From Frankia sp. RB7 (lineage in GTDB: Bacteria > Pseudomonadota > Alphaproteobacteria > Rhizobiales > Xanthobacteraceae): a stretch of DNA of 43,499 nucleotides. The notes under the pieces are model-generated. The model saw only the letters and a program-made list of their open reading frames with translations. It searched no databases and had not been told where the DNA came from. Positions 7,922 through 16,591 of this stretch are shown piece by piece (positions within the stretch are counted from its first letter, which is position 1; each line of letters opens with the position of its first letter). The DNA is taken from contig JAUEPE010000058.1 of the NCBI GenBank assembly GCA_030403585.1, positions 1-43,499 of the forward strand. Reading direction: 5' to 3'. A program made the translations under genes and the position numbers.

Positions 7922-9235
7922 TCAGGTCAGTTCCTTGTTCGCCATTTCCGGCGCAAACGAGGTTGCGGTCGCCGTGATGGCGGCGCAGGCGATCAGCAGC
8001 AGCGACACCGGCCAGGTGGCGCCGCCGCTCCAGGCCATCAACGAGGCTGCAATGAGCGGTGTCAACCCGCCACTGATTGCCGCACCGACTTGAAACCCGA
8101 GCGAGGCGCCGCTGTACCGCAGGCGCGCGGAGAACAACTCGGAGTACCAGGGCGCGCCAATGCCGAACATTACCATCTGGCCGAAGGTGATCGCGACCAC
8201 GATGGTGCAGATGACGATGGTGGGATCGCGGGTGTTGAGCAGCCAGAACAGCGGAAAGGCAAACAACGCCGAGAAGGCGCAGCTCGCATAGAACATCTTC
8301 TTGCGGCCGACGATGTCGGACAGCCAGCCGAACAAGGGAATCGCGAGCAGCGCGACCAGTGATGCCGCGAACGCGCCGTTCAGCACCACCGCGCGCGACA
8401 GGCCGAGGTTGGCTGTGGCGTAGGACATCACGAACACGCCGCCGATGCTGGCATAAGCGATCTCCGAGATCTTCAGCCCGACCGCAGTGAAGAACGGCTT
8501 GCGATGATGCCTGAATATCTCGACCAGCGGCAGGCTTGCGACCTCCTTCTTGGCCTGAACCTGACGGAAGGCGGCGGTCTCCTCCATGTTGAGGCGGATG
8601 TAGAGGCCGACGCCGACCAACAGGACCGACAGCAGGAAGGGAATGCGCCAGCCATAGCTCATGAAGTCGCTTTCGGGCAGGCTCGCCACCAGCGCAAACA
8701 TGCCGATCGCGGCGAGATTCCCGATGGGATTGCCGACCTGCACGATGCTGCCGAGCAGGCCGCGGCGATGCGTCGGGCAGTTCTCGACGACCATCAGCAC
8801 CGCGCCGCCCCATTCGCCGCCGAGGCCGATGCCCTGGAGGAAGCGCAAACCGATCAGCAGCAGCGGCGCGGCGATGCCGATCTGCTGGTAGGTCGGAAGC
8901 AGGCCGATCATGAAGGTGCCGATGCCCATCACCATGATCGTGATCGTGAGCATCGCCTTGCGCCCGACCCGGTCGCCGTAATGGCCGAAGATCGCGGCTC
9001 CCAGTGGTCGCGCCAGGAAGCCGACCGCGTAGGTGCCAAAGGCGGCGATGGTAGCAAGTGTGGGGTTGCCGGCGGCGAAGAACACCTTGTTGAAGACCAG
9101 CGCGGTCGCCGTGCCATAGATGAGGAAGTCGTACCATTCGACCGCGGTGCCGATCACGCTCGACCACACGATCCGTCGCAAGCTCGCCGTCTCGTCCGGC
9201 GCTACGTTCAGGGCTATGTCGTCTGCTACGGTCAT
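7922..9235 (-). CDS. MFS transporter, metabolite:H+ symporter (MHS) type
   Basis: A 437-residue, 12-helix transporter. Typical MHS features are the start VIGTAVEWYDFLIYGTA, the loop motif GHYGDRVGRKAML, and RFLQGIGLGGEWGGAVLMVVE, all as in ShiA, KgtP and ProP relatives. These import organic acids, osmolytes or aromatic acids with protons. ATG 9235 has a GGAGAG site about 5 bp upstream, so I reject the longer frame to 9325. It heads a minus-strand unit with the MOSC and reductase genes and is divergent from an XRE-cupin regulator. Inference: it imports the substrate or inducer of the MOSC/reductase pair. Confidence 0.9.
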   Translation of the reverse strand: MTVADDIALNVAPDETASLRRIVWSSVIGTAVEWYDFLIYGTATALVFNKVFFAAGNPTLATIAAFGTYAVGFLARPLGAAIFGHYGDRVGRKAMLTITIMVMGIGTFMIGLLPTYQQIGIAAPLLLIGLRFLQGIGLGGEWGGAVLMVVENCPTHRRGLLGSIVQVGNPIGNLAAIGMFALVASLPESDFMSYGWRIPFLLSVLLVGVGLYIRLNMEETAAFRQVQAKKEVASLPLVEIFRHHRKPFFTAVGLKISEIAYASIGGVFVMSYATANLGLSRAVVLNGAFAASLVALLAIPLFGWLSDIVGRKKMFYASCAFSALFAFPLFWLLNTRDPTIVICTIVVAITFGQMVMFGIGAPWYSELFSARLRYSGASLGFQVGAAISGGLTPLIAASLMAWSGGATWPVSLLLIACAAITATATSFAPEMANKELT

Positions 9236-9592
9236 CGATCTCTCCAAAAGGTACCGGCGCCAGGGAAAAGCAGTTGGTTCAATCCACGGAGCCCATCGGC
9301 AACCGGGACTGTCAAAATCGATCATGTTTACTGATGGAAATCAACATCGCAAAACGCAGCAATTGCCACCGATCGCGGCAAAACGCGTCATTTGCACCAT
9401 TTTTTAGCGCTTTAGCGCGATATACCAGCGTATCTGCTCACAATATTCGCGCTCTTGCTTGAAATTTCTGCGCATGAGTTTTCTTTAGGAATACATTTGC
9501 TAGCCACCCCGGACGGGCCACCCGCGCCGCCGGGCTGGCAGTCGGACGGCATCTGTTGCAAAAGAAGCATCAGCAGTTCGGGAGACTCATGC
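9236..9592. promoter_or_regulatory. Divergent control region between the transporter and the XRE-cupin gene
   Basis: This 357-bp gene-free stretch is AT-richer than its surroundings. It holds the dyad GCGCT-TT-AGCGC at 9407-9418 preceded by TTTTT, a candidate operator for the neighbouring regulator. A four-codon open frame ATG-CGT-GCT-TGA at 9589-9600 overlaps the regulator's GTG start. No confident -35/-10 boxes were assigned. Confidence 0.45.
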
Positions 9593-10156
9593 GTGCTTGA
9601 CGTCAGCAAAGCGACAGCGGTCGGGGCCAATATCCGCCAGGCGCGGATCGCCAAGGGCCTGACGTTGGACCAGCTTGCCAAGCAGAGCGACCTAACGCGC
9701 GGCTACATCTCGCTGGTCGAGCGCAACCTCAAGATCCCCTCGCTCGCTGCGCTGCTGCGGATGGCAGCGGCACTCGAGGTCAACGTCGCAACCTTCTTTG
9801 ACCCGAATGCAGAGCCTGCGCCGCGTTACACGCTGTTCCGCCGCGAGGACGGCAATGTGCCGCTGTTTCAGAACACCTTTGGCGTTGTCCCGCTGGCAAC
9901 CGGCCGCACCCGCAAGATGATGGAACCGTTTCTGCTCAGTCCGCCGCACAAGGCTGCGACTCGCGCCTCACACGCGGGCGAGGAGTTGCTGTTCGTCATC
10001 AACGGCAGGATCGCGATCAAGCTCGACGGCGAAGAGCTCGTCCTCGGCAAGGGCGATTGCCTTTATTTTTCAGGCGAGACGCCGCACGAAGTCAGGAGCC
10101 TCGGCCGGCAGAAGGCCGAGGTGCTGGTCGTCGTGGCCCAGAGCCCTGCGGGCTAA
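9593..10156 (+). CDS. XRE-family transcriptional regulator with cupin domain
   Basis: A 187-residue regulator. The helix-turn-helix spans residues ~11-65 (VGANIRQARIAKGLTLDQLA and TRGYISLVERN). A cupin_2 ligand-binding barrel spans ~105-182 (HAGEELLFVINGRIAIKLDGE, then GDCLYFSGETPHEV). Such proteins usually sense a small molecule and control a divergent catabolic or transport operon, which here would be the transporter-MOSC-reductase unit. The start is GTG 9593 with a GGGAGA site ~8 bp upstream. An out-of-frame ATG at 9589 sits between site and start. The stop codon overlaps the stop of the convergent exported-protein gene within CTAA (10153-10156). Confidence 0.88.
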   Translation: MLDVSKATAVGANIRQARIAKGLTLDQLAKQSDLTRGYISLVERNLKIPSLAALLRMAAALEVNVATFFDPNAEPAPRYTLFRREDGNVPLFQNTFGVVPLATGRTRKMMEPFLLSPPHKAATRASHAGEELLFVINGRIAIKLDGEELVLGKGDCLYFSGETPHEVRSLGRQKAEVLVVVAQSPAG

Positions 10157-11361
10157 CGGAACCAGAAGAAACGCCCCGGCGGCGGGACCGGCTCGGCCGG
10201 ACGCTGCCGCTTCGGCCGCGGCTTCGGCGGCGGCTCGGCGGACGATGTCGTCTCCGCAGCCGGCGCGGCCTCGCTCCCGGGGATCTTCACTGACAGCAGC
10301 AAGTTCGACTCATGCATCCGCCAGCGATAGCCGACGCCGAAATCGATCGGCTGGGCGCGCGTGAACAGCTCGGCGTAACGCTCCTGATAGCGACCGGGGA
10401 ATTCGCCGATCGGCCCGAGATAGCGGCCGAACGGAAAGAAGCGCCATTGCCGCGAATTGTAGTTGGCGAGCGGAATACCGGAATCATCCTGGATGATGGT
10501 CGCGCTGTTGGCGAGCAGCCAGTCGCGGGCGACGGTGAAGTTTCCCCCGTGCAAGAGATACGACGCGCTCTTGAGCAGACTGTTGCCGGGCCCGAGCGTC
10601 TCGCAGAATTTCAGGAAGCCTGCCGCGCGCGCACCGGAATTGGAAAGATCGGTCGAGAAATAATACAGCGTGCGCGCCTCGCCGTCGGCGCCTGCGAAGG
10701 TGATGCGGACGCCACGCGTGGCGTTCGGCCCCGGATTGTCATTGCCCGTGTGCACCCCGCCCTTGTCGTCGAGCGCGACCGTCTCGACGTTGCGGATCGT
10801 CTTGCCGGACCGCGCCAGGAAGACGTAGAGGATCGGCAAGGTGCCGTTGACCTGGTTGGCGTGCAGATCGACCTTCATCTGCTTGGTGATGAAGAAAGAG
10901 AAGCTCAGGATCGAGCCGAGCGAGCGCTCGACATTGTAGAGCGCGGCGCTGACCGATCCGCGCGGCAGCCTGGTCAGATCTGGCACAGCACCAGCCGGCT
11001 CCAGCGCGCCCAGCACGTAGGTGCTGGCCTTGGAATAAAAGGCGTTGGCGTAGAGGAAATCGGGGCCGCTGAACAAATAGAACATGGTCGGCCGCGGCGC
11101 GGCGAGATTGACGTCCGACCAGCTCCGGATCTTCGACAATTGCCGCTGCTCGAGCTGGGCGAAGGCGCCGTCGAAGAATTTTGCGTGATGCTGCCAGGAC
11201 GGGTCCCTGGTGAGCGCCGCCAGCGGCGAGTCCGCTGACGGCTGCATGCCCGCGAGGAAGCGCGCAGTGTCGTCGAAGGTGACCTCGGCTGCGCGCGCGG
11301 ACGAGATGGCCGCAGCCATAAGGGCAAGAGCGACGGCCGCAATTCTCATGGGTCGAAACAT
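10153..11361 (-). CDS. Exported protein of unknown function, coupled to an APC permease
   Basis: 402 residues with a clear signal peptide (VALALMAAAISSARA, cleaved before AEVTF). The mature domain (~25-365) is rich in aromatic blocks such as PTMFYLFSGPDFLYANAFY, LPILYVFLARSGKTI and GVRITFAGADGEARTLYYFS. I do not recognise a named domain. The C-terminal 40 residues are Pro/Lys/Arg-rich and end in RFFWFR. ATG 11361 follows the permease stop by only 2 bp, so translation is probably coupled and the two products may work together in the envelope. An in-frame ATG at 11349 is an alternative start. Confidence 0.7.
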   Translation of the reverse strand: MFRPMRIAAVALALMAAAISSARAAEVTFDDTARFLAGMQPSADSPLAALTRDPSWQHHAKFFDGAFAQLEQRQLSKIRSWSDVNLAAPRPTMFYLFSGPDFLYANAFYSKASTYVLGALEPAGAVPDLTRLPRGSVSAALYNVERSLGSILSFSFFITKQMKVDLHANQVNGTLPILYVFLARSGKTIRNVETVALDDKGGVHTGNDNPGPNATRGVRITFAGADGEARTLYYFSTDLSNSGARAAGFLKFCETLGPGNSLLKSASYLLHGGNFTVARDWLLANSATIIQDDSGIPLANYNSRQWRFFPFGRYLGPIGEFPGRYQERYAELFTRAQPIDFGVGYRWRMHESNLLLSVKIPGSEAAPAAETTSSAEPPPKPRPKRQRPAEPVPPPGRFFWFR

Positions 11362-11363
11362 GT

Positions 11364-12731
11364 CTATTCGCGATTGTGTGACGTGGCAGCGGCGACCGGC
11401 CGCCTGCGGAAAACTGCATAAATCAACAGGCCCGAGAGCATGACGAGCAACCCCGACAGCGACTGCACCGGCCGCTCGGTCAAGAGGTAGTACATCATGG
11501 ACGCGGTCACGAGCAGGAAAATGAGCGGCGTAAACGGGTATCCCCAGGCGCGATAGGGCCGCGGCAGGTCGGGATCGGTGATCCGCAGCTTGATGACGCC
11601 GGCAACGGTGAAGAACGAGCAGAACAGCAGCGAGAACTGGATGAAGTCGAGCACCGCCTCGAAGCTGCGCGTGAACAGCAGCAGATTGGCGGCCGCGAGC
11701 TGAAACAGGATGGCGTAGGCCGGCGCGCCTCTCACCGATCGCTTCGAGAATACGCGGAGCGCCGGAATGTCCTCCCCCATCGTCATCATCACGCGCGGAC
11801 CGATCCACATCATCGCGCTGATCGAGGAGATCAGGCCGAAGCAGATCATGGCACCAACGATCCGGCCGCCGAGACTGCCGAAAATGGCGTTGCCGGCCAC
11901 GCTTGCGACGTCGAGCTGGCCGGCCAGCGCACTGATGGGCGTCGAGTAGAGGAACACCGCGTTGAGCGCGACATACAGCACCAGCACGATCAGCGTACCC
12001 CCGAGCAGCGCGCGCGGCAGGTTTCGCTGCGGCATGCTCATCTCGCCGATGATGTAGGTCGCGGCATTCCACCCCGAGAACGAGTACATCACGAAGACGA
12101 GCCCGATCGCGAAGGGCGCGCTCACGATGCGGGGAAGATCGCCGGCGTGCGGTGCAAAGGAGATTGGCTGCGGCGTGCCGACGACGAAGCCCGCGACCAG
12201 GAAAGCGACGATCAGAACAACCTTGAGGATGGTCGAGATCAGCTGGAAGGTCGAGGAGTGTCTGACGCCGGTCAATTGCACGATCGAGACCAGCCACACC
12301 ACGCCGATCGCGAGCGGGATCGGCGGCACCTCAGGCACGACTGACTTGGCGTATTCGCCGAAAGCCATCGCCGCGAGCGCCACCGGCGCCGCAAAACCCA
12401 CCGTCGCCGAAACCCAGCCGGCGAGAAAGCCGAAGGCCGGATGATAGGCGCGGCCGAGGAAATTGTACTCGCCGCTCGAACGCGGAAACATCGCGCCCAA
12501 CTCGCTGTAGGAGAACACGCCGCACAGCGCGACGATGCCGCCGACGGTCCACAGCGCGAGGATCGAAAAGCCCGAGGGGATGTCCTTGACCTGGAAGCCG
12601 AGGCTGGTGAAGACGCCGACCCCGATCATGTCGGCAACGACGATCGCGGTTGCGACCAGAACGGAAACGCCGGAGCCACCTCCGGTCAGCCGCCCGGTCC
12701 AGGGCGCGGTTCCCGCATCTGATGCCGTCAT
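11364..12731 (-). CDS. APC-superfamily amino acid permease
   Basis: A 455-residue transporter with about 12 hydrophobic segments. APC hallmarks are VADMIGVGVFTSLGFQ in helix 1, FSYSELGAMFPRSSGEYNFLGRAY in helices 2-3, and FVMYSFSGWNAATYIIGEM in helix 6. It probably carries amino acids or related amines across the inner membrane; the substrate cannot be read from sequence. ATG 12731 has an AAGGA site ~7 bp upstream. It forms a two-gene unit with the exported protein that starts 2 bp after its stop. A direct repeat AGGGTTAA-N2-AGGGTTAA lies about 70 bp upstream. Confidence 0.9.
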   Translation of the reverse strand: MTASDAGTAPWTGRLTGGGSGVSVLVATAIVVADMIGVGVFTSLGFQVKDIPSGFSILALWTVGGIVALCGVFSYSELGAMFPRSSGEYNFLGRAYHPAFGFLAGWVSATVGFAAPVALAAMAFGEYAKSVVPEVPPIPLAIGVVWLVSIVQLTGVRHSSTFQLISTILKVVLIVAFLVAGFVVGTPQPISFAPHAGDLPRIVSAPFAIGLVFVMYSFSGWNAATYIIGEMSMPQRNLPRALLGGTLIVLVLYVALNAVFLYSTPISALAGQLDVASVAGNAIFGSLGGRIVGAMICFGLISSISAMMWIGPRVMMTMGEDIPALRVFSKRSVRGAPAYAILFQLAAANLLLFTRSFEAVLDFIQFSLLFCSFFTVAGVIKLRITDPDLPRPYRAWGYPFTPLIFLLVTASMMYYLLTERPVQSLSGLLVMLSGLLIYAVFRRRPVAAATSHNRE

Positions 12732-13066
12732 CTGGGTCCTTTGCCTCAGGCGTCGCGCCTCATGAGAAGCATCGTGCAGATTGGTCCAGTCAATTCAAGC
12801 AGGGTTAACAAGGGTTAAATGAGGCGGTCAAAATAGGTAATTAGCCACCTTTAATGCACGCCCTTGAGCAATAAACCCGTAGCAGGCCGCGGAAATACCC
12901 GCACCGCTCCCACAATCGCGACACGATTGCGTGGTCTTTTTTGATCGTTCCGGATGTGGGGAAGTTTCTCCGGACACTTAACGTCGCCTAAACGCCAGTC
13001 GGCTCACTTGTCTCAAGACTGCCGATGGACGTGTGACTTGGGTCGTGACTTTGGGGTCATGGGTGG
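12732..13066. promoter_or_regulatory. Divergent intergenic region upstream of the APC permease
   Basis: 335 bp without a gene. It contains a direct repeat AGGGTTAA-CA-AGGGTTAA at 12801-12818, one helical turn apart, a plausible operator. It also contains the dyad CAATCG-CGACA-CGATTG at 12913-12929 followed by a T6 run at 12937-12942. The second could be a weak terminator on the plus strand, but its stem is short and not GC-rich. Nothing else was recognised. Confidence 0.35.
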
Positions 13067-14395
13067 ATGGTCGGGGCCGTTCCGAGATTGAAAGCAGACG
13101 TGCGCGCTGACCGGACCAAGTCGTCCGGCGCGCGCGGTCGTGCGCTTCGGATCGCCCTGATCTCAGGATTGGTGCCGTTGTCGCTGATGCTGGTTCAATG
13201 CGGCAAGGCGCCAAATCCGGCGGCGCTCGCGGCGAACTCGCAGGCCAATGTCCAGGTCGTCAATCAGACCGTCGCCAAGACCAATACTCGTGTCGCAAGC
13301 GGCGACACGTTCGAGGATCGCTTCCCCGCCCCGCAGTTCAGGGAACGCTTCCCCTCGGCGAGCGAAAGTTTGCTGCAACGGCAGATGTCGGACTTCTCGC
13401 CCAAACGCGCCGTGCAGCAGCAGCCGGAGCAGGCGCCCTACAAGGTCGCCTCGCTCGCGCCGCAGGTGCCCTATCAACGTCCGCCGCGCGACGACCTCAC
13501 GACCCTCGTCAGCATGAAGTCCTCGGCCTTCCCTTATTTCGGCAACAACCCTGCGTCCGACGCGCCCTTCCTCAACATCTCCAAGGGCGACCGCCGCGGC
13601 CACCGCAGCTACTCGGGGCGCGTGTTCTGGCAGGACGAGACCTACAATGACAGCCGCGTGCTGATGCACGTTCCCGAGCATTTCGATGTGCGCAAGCCTG
13701 GCGTGATCGTGGTGTTCTTCCACGGCAACGGCGCAACGCTCGAGCGCGATGTGCGCGACCGCCAGCTGGTGCCGCAGCAGATCACCGATTCCGGCGCCAA
13801 TGCCGTCCTGCTCGCGCCGCAGATGGCCGTCGATGCCGCAGACTCCAGCGCCGGAAAATTCTGGCAGGCCGGTGGCCTCAAGCGCTTCATGGAAGAGTCA
13901 GCCAGCCACCTCGCGCAGCTGACCGGCGATCCCAACAGCGCGCGTGCCTTTGCCAACATGCCGATCGTGATCGTCGGCTATAGCGGCGGCTTCCTGCCGA
14001 CCGCCTGGAGCCTCGAGGTCGGCGGCATCAGCGATCGCGTCCGTGGCGTCGTGCTGCTCGATGCGGTCTACGGCGAGATGGACAAGTTCGCGTCCTGGAT
14101 CGAGAGCCATCGCTCGGGCTTCTTCGTCAGCTCCTATACCCACTACACAGCGCGGCGCGACCGCGAGTTGATGAGCATGTTGCGACAGAAGGGCATCGGT
14201 GTTTCCGAGGACATGGATGGACCCTTGCGTCCCGGTAGCGTCGTGTTCGTCGAAACCGGCGACGGCATCACCCACCGCGACTACGTCAACCGCGCGTGGA
14301 CGCAATACCCGCTCAAGGATGTGCTGGTGAAGATGTCGGCAACGCCAGCGCTGGCACTGACGCGCATCGCGGCCACCAGCTCTTCCGGTCGTTAG
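13067..14395 (+). CDS. Putative lipoprotein with alpha/beta-hydrolase domain
   Basis: A 442-residue protein. An export segment ends in the lipobox LVQC (Cys ~45), so it is probably lipid-anchored in the envelope. The n-region before it is long (about 27 residues) and the true start may be internal; ATG 13067 is used. After a ~120-residue Gln/Ala/Pro-rich stretch comes an alpha/beta-hydrolase-like domain: VIVVFFHGNGAT (oxyanion region), PIVIVGYSGGFLP with nucleophile Ser in GYSGG, and VVLLDAVYGEMDKF for the acid. The late GDGITHRDYV may supply the His. The substrate is unknown; a secreted esterase or peptidase is the simplest reading. Confidence 0.72.
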   Translation: MVGAVPRLKADVRADRTKSSGARGRALRIALISGLVPLSLMLVQCGKAPNPAALAANSQANVQVVNQTVAKTNTRVASGDTFEDRFPAPQFRERFPSASESLLQRQMSDFSPKRAVQQQPEQAPYKVASLAPQVPYQRPPRDDLTTLVSMKSSAFPYFGNNPASDAPFLNISKGDRRGHRSYSGRVFWQDETYNDSRVLMHVPEHFDVRKPGVIVVFFHGNGATLERDVRDRQLVPQQITDSGANAVLLAPQMAVDAADSSAGKFWQAGGLKRFMEESASHLAQLTGDPNSARAFANMPIVIVGYSGGFLPTAWSLEVGGISDRVRGVVLLDAVYGEMDKFASWIESHRSGFFVSSYTHYTARRDRELMSMLRQKGIGVSEDMDGPLRPGSVVFVETGDGITHRDYVNRAWTQYPLKDVLVKMSATPALALTRIAATSSSGR

Positions 14396-14580
14396 TCCGG
14401 ATATTGCGCGTGCCGGCATTTCGCCGCGCTCACTGCAATTCCGTCAGGCCATGATCAAAATGTGATGTTGATGGCTGACAATCCCCGGCAGCAACCGGAT
14501 TGCTTCTGCTGGCCACGACCATATTTTGCCGGCCAAGCTGCACTCAAACCGGTGCACTTGGAATACCGCGGGGACAGGCA

Positions 14581-14907
14581 GTGCGTCAGGGATTGTACAA
14601 GGTCGACTTCCACACCGTTCATGGAACTGGCTCCGGAGTCGTCTATGTGACGGATGGCAAGATGCGCGGCGGCAATTCGGCCTTCGCCTTCATTGGCACC
14701 TACACGGGCGAAGGCGACAGCATCAAGGTCAAGATCTCGACCGAGCGCTACAACGACGATCCGTCGTTCAAGGCGCTGTTCGGCATCGACCGGATCACGC
14801 TGACGCTTGCCGGCCGGGAAGACGGCGACACGGCCGAGTTCGAAGGCACCGCGCTGCAAGTGCCGGGGGTTGCCTTCAGAGCGGTGCTGAGCCGGATCGC
14901 CGACTAG
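14581..14907 (+). CDS. GrlR-family-like protein
   Basis: 108 residues from GTG 14581, with GGGGACA upstream. A longer frame from TTG 14500 has no family support. The sequence GLYKVDFHTVHGTGSGVVYV, the turn DGKMRGGNSAFAFIGTY, FGIDRITLTLAGRE and the end FRAVLSRIAD fit the GrlR fold family. That family is named after a negative regulator of type III secretion in enteropathogens. In Bradyrhizobium-type genomes the family is common away from secretion loci, and no T3SS gene is visible here. The role is therefore open; a small soluble beta-barrel that binds a partner is likely. Confidence 0.68.
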   Translation: MRQGLYKVDFHTVHGTGSGVVYVTDGKMRGGNSAFAFIGTYTGEGDSIKVKISTERYNDDPSFKALFGIDRITLTLAGREDGDTAEFEGTALQVPGVAFRAVLSRIAD

Positions 14908-14939
14908 GCGCCCGGCCCTCGAACCCGAGCTCTTGATCT

Positions 14940-15329
14940 CTAGGTTTTCGGCAGCTTCGGAATGCTCTCGGCAAAGCCGTTGAAGCAGGCCAGCCGCTCG
15001 TCCTCTTCCTTGAAGAACCGGCAATCGGCGTAGCCCTTGGCCTTCGCCGGCTTCGGCTTGGGCGTCGGCGGGATAATGGCGTCGTAGCAGTTGAGCCGGT
15101 CCTTGGTGCCGTCGTCGGTTTCGAGACAGGCCTGAAGCCGCGCCGCGATCGATTGCGGCTTGCCCTTCGGTGCTGCAGCAGGCTTGGCGGCGGCCTCTTT
15201 GGTACCGGCCTTGGTCCCCTTGGGCTTCACCTGCACCAGCGGCTTGTCCCCCACCATCGGTGGCTTGTCGGTCTGCGCAAACGCGGAGGCTGAATACAGC
15301 ACCGCGGCAACCGCCAGAATCATCCTCAT
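14940..15329 (-). CDS. Small exported Cys-containing protein, unknown
   Basis: 129 residues from ATG 15329 (AGAGG upstream; TTG 15338 and ATG 15323 are alternatives). The signal peptide is MILAVAAVLYSASAFA, cleaved before QTDK. A Lys/Pro/Ala-rich linker follows, then a compact C-terminal region with four Cys in repeated style: RLQACLETDD, DRLNCYDAIIP, YADCRFFKEEDERLACFNGF. The R-x-x-C-(Y/F) pattern resembles short periplasmic motifs that pair disulfides. I do not recognise a named family. It converges on the GrlR-like gene. Confidence 0.65.
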   Translation of the reverse strand: MRMILAVAAVLYSASAFAQTDKPPMVGDKPLVQVKPKGTKAGTKEAAAKPAAAPKGKPQSIAARLQACLETDDGTKDRLNCYDAIIPPTPKPKPAKAKGYADCRFFKEEDERLACFNGFAESIPKLPKT

Positions 15330-15418
15330 TTCAGTCAAACCTCTTTGGTCCCCATGACGGGCCTTCTAGCGCTCTCCCGCGCGGTTTGCCAAGCGCCTTG
15401 CACACAGGAAATGCCGCT

Positions 15419-16591
15419 TCAGCTCCGGGCGGCAGCAGCCGGCCGGGGACGGCTCACAAGCACCAGGACCAGCGCCAGCACGACAAAGCCGACCGCCACG
15501 AAACCTGTGCTGTGCAGCAGGTCGCGGGCAAACAGCAGCCCTCCGACGGCCGAGCCAATGGCCTGGCCGATATAGAGGACGGACGTATTGAGCGCGACGG
15601 TGGCGGACGCAAGCGGCGGCGCCGCCGCGACCAGCCGCACCTGCTGCATCGAATTGGTCGAGGCAAAGCCAAGTCCCCAGATCGCCACGGCGATCGCCAT
15701 CAACACGAGGGTACCCGCGCTCAGCGCCCAGCCGGCGATGCCCGCGAGTAACAGGCACGTGAACAGCAGCGAGGTTCGGTACGGCCCCCATGTGTCGACG
15801 ATACGGGTCGCCACCACAACGCCGAGAAAACCGCACACCCCATAGATGCCGAACACCAGGCCAATCGCGTCCGGGCTCGCCTCGGTCAGCTTCTTGAGCA
15901 GCGGGCCCATGAAGGTAAACACCGCGAACTGTCCGGACATCTGCAGCATCGTGATCGCTAGCAGCAGCAGGATTGTTTTGTTGCGCCCGACCTCGCTCCA
16001 GGTTTTCAGGTCGACCGGCGTGCCCTTCAAGCCAGCCGGCAGGCGCACCAGCAGCAACAGGAAGCTGACGCAGCCGAGCGCGCCAATCGCGCCATAGGCG
16101 GCGCGCCAGCCATAGCGGCTGGCGATGAAGGTGATCAGCGGCAGGCCGACCGCGGCGGCCAACGACCAGCCGAGGAAGATGTAGGCAATCGTGCTGCCGC
16201 GCCGCTCCGCCGGCACGATCAGTGCCGCCGTGCCCGCAGCCTGCGGTGTGTAGAGTGCGCCGACGGCAAGCATCGCCAAGCGGATAACAAGGAGGCTTGC
16301 ATAGTCGGGCGCAAAGGCCGAGGCGAGATTGCCAAGGGCGAGCACCGCAAGCGTGGTCGTGAGCAAGACCCGCCGTTCGATGCGGCTGGTCAGCCACGCC
16401 GTCAACGGCGAGCCGATGCACAATGTGATCGCGCCGAAGGTGATGAGCAGCCCGGCCGCGTGGATGCTGATTCCGAGCCCCGCGGACAATTCCGGCAGCA
16501 TCCCCGCCGGCGCCAGCACCGAGCAACCGGTGACGAGATTGCCAAGCATCAAGGCGGTTGCCGTGAAACGGCGGGCACGGGGATTTTCCAT
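15419..16591 (-). CDS. MFS transporter, DHA1-like exporter
   Basis: A 390-residue, 12-helix major facilitator. Motifs include LTAWLTSRIERRVLLTTTLAVLA (loop 2-3), RLAMLAVGALYTPQAAGTAALIVPAERRGS and YIFLGWSLAAAVGLPL, as in the AraJ/YdhP-like DHA1 group of sugar and drug exporters. The same frame stays open for more than 4 kb upstream across thrS, but that part is an antisense shadow. ATG 16591 is chosen because MENPRARRF is followed directly by helix 1. No good ribosome site is visible. It is divergent from thrS with 186 bp between. Confidence 0.87.
   Translation of the reverse strand: MENPRARRFTATALMLGNLVTGCSVLAPAGMLPELSAGLGISIHAAGLLITFGAITLCIGSPLTAWLTSRIERRVLLTTTLAVLALGNLASAFAPDYASLLVIRLAMLAVGALYTPQAAGTAALIVPAERRGSTIAYIFLGWSLAAAVGLPLITFIASRYGWRAAYGAIGALGCVSFLLLLVRLPAGLKGTPVDLKTWSEVGRNKTILLLLAITMLQMSGQFAVFTFMGPLLKKLTEASPDAIGLVFGIYGVCGFLGVVVATRIVDTWGPYRTSLLFTCLLLAGIAGWALSAGTLVLMAIAVAIWGLGFASTNSMQQVRLVAAAPPLASATVALNTSVLYIGQAIGSAVGGLLFARDLLHSTGFVAVGFVVLALVLVLVSRPRPAAAARS

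Noticed and set aside
12911..12942. Intrinsic terminator (CAATCG-CGACA-CGATTG then T6)
   Set aside because: The stem is only 6 bp, half A/T, and the T-run starts 7 bases after it; no gene ends nearby on the plus strand. Kept only as a note.
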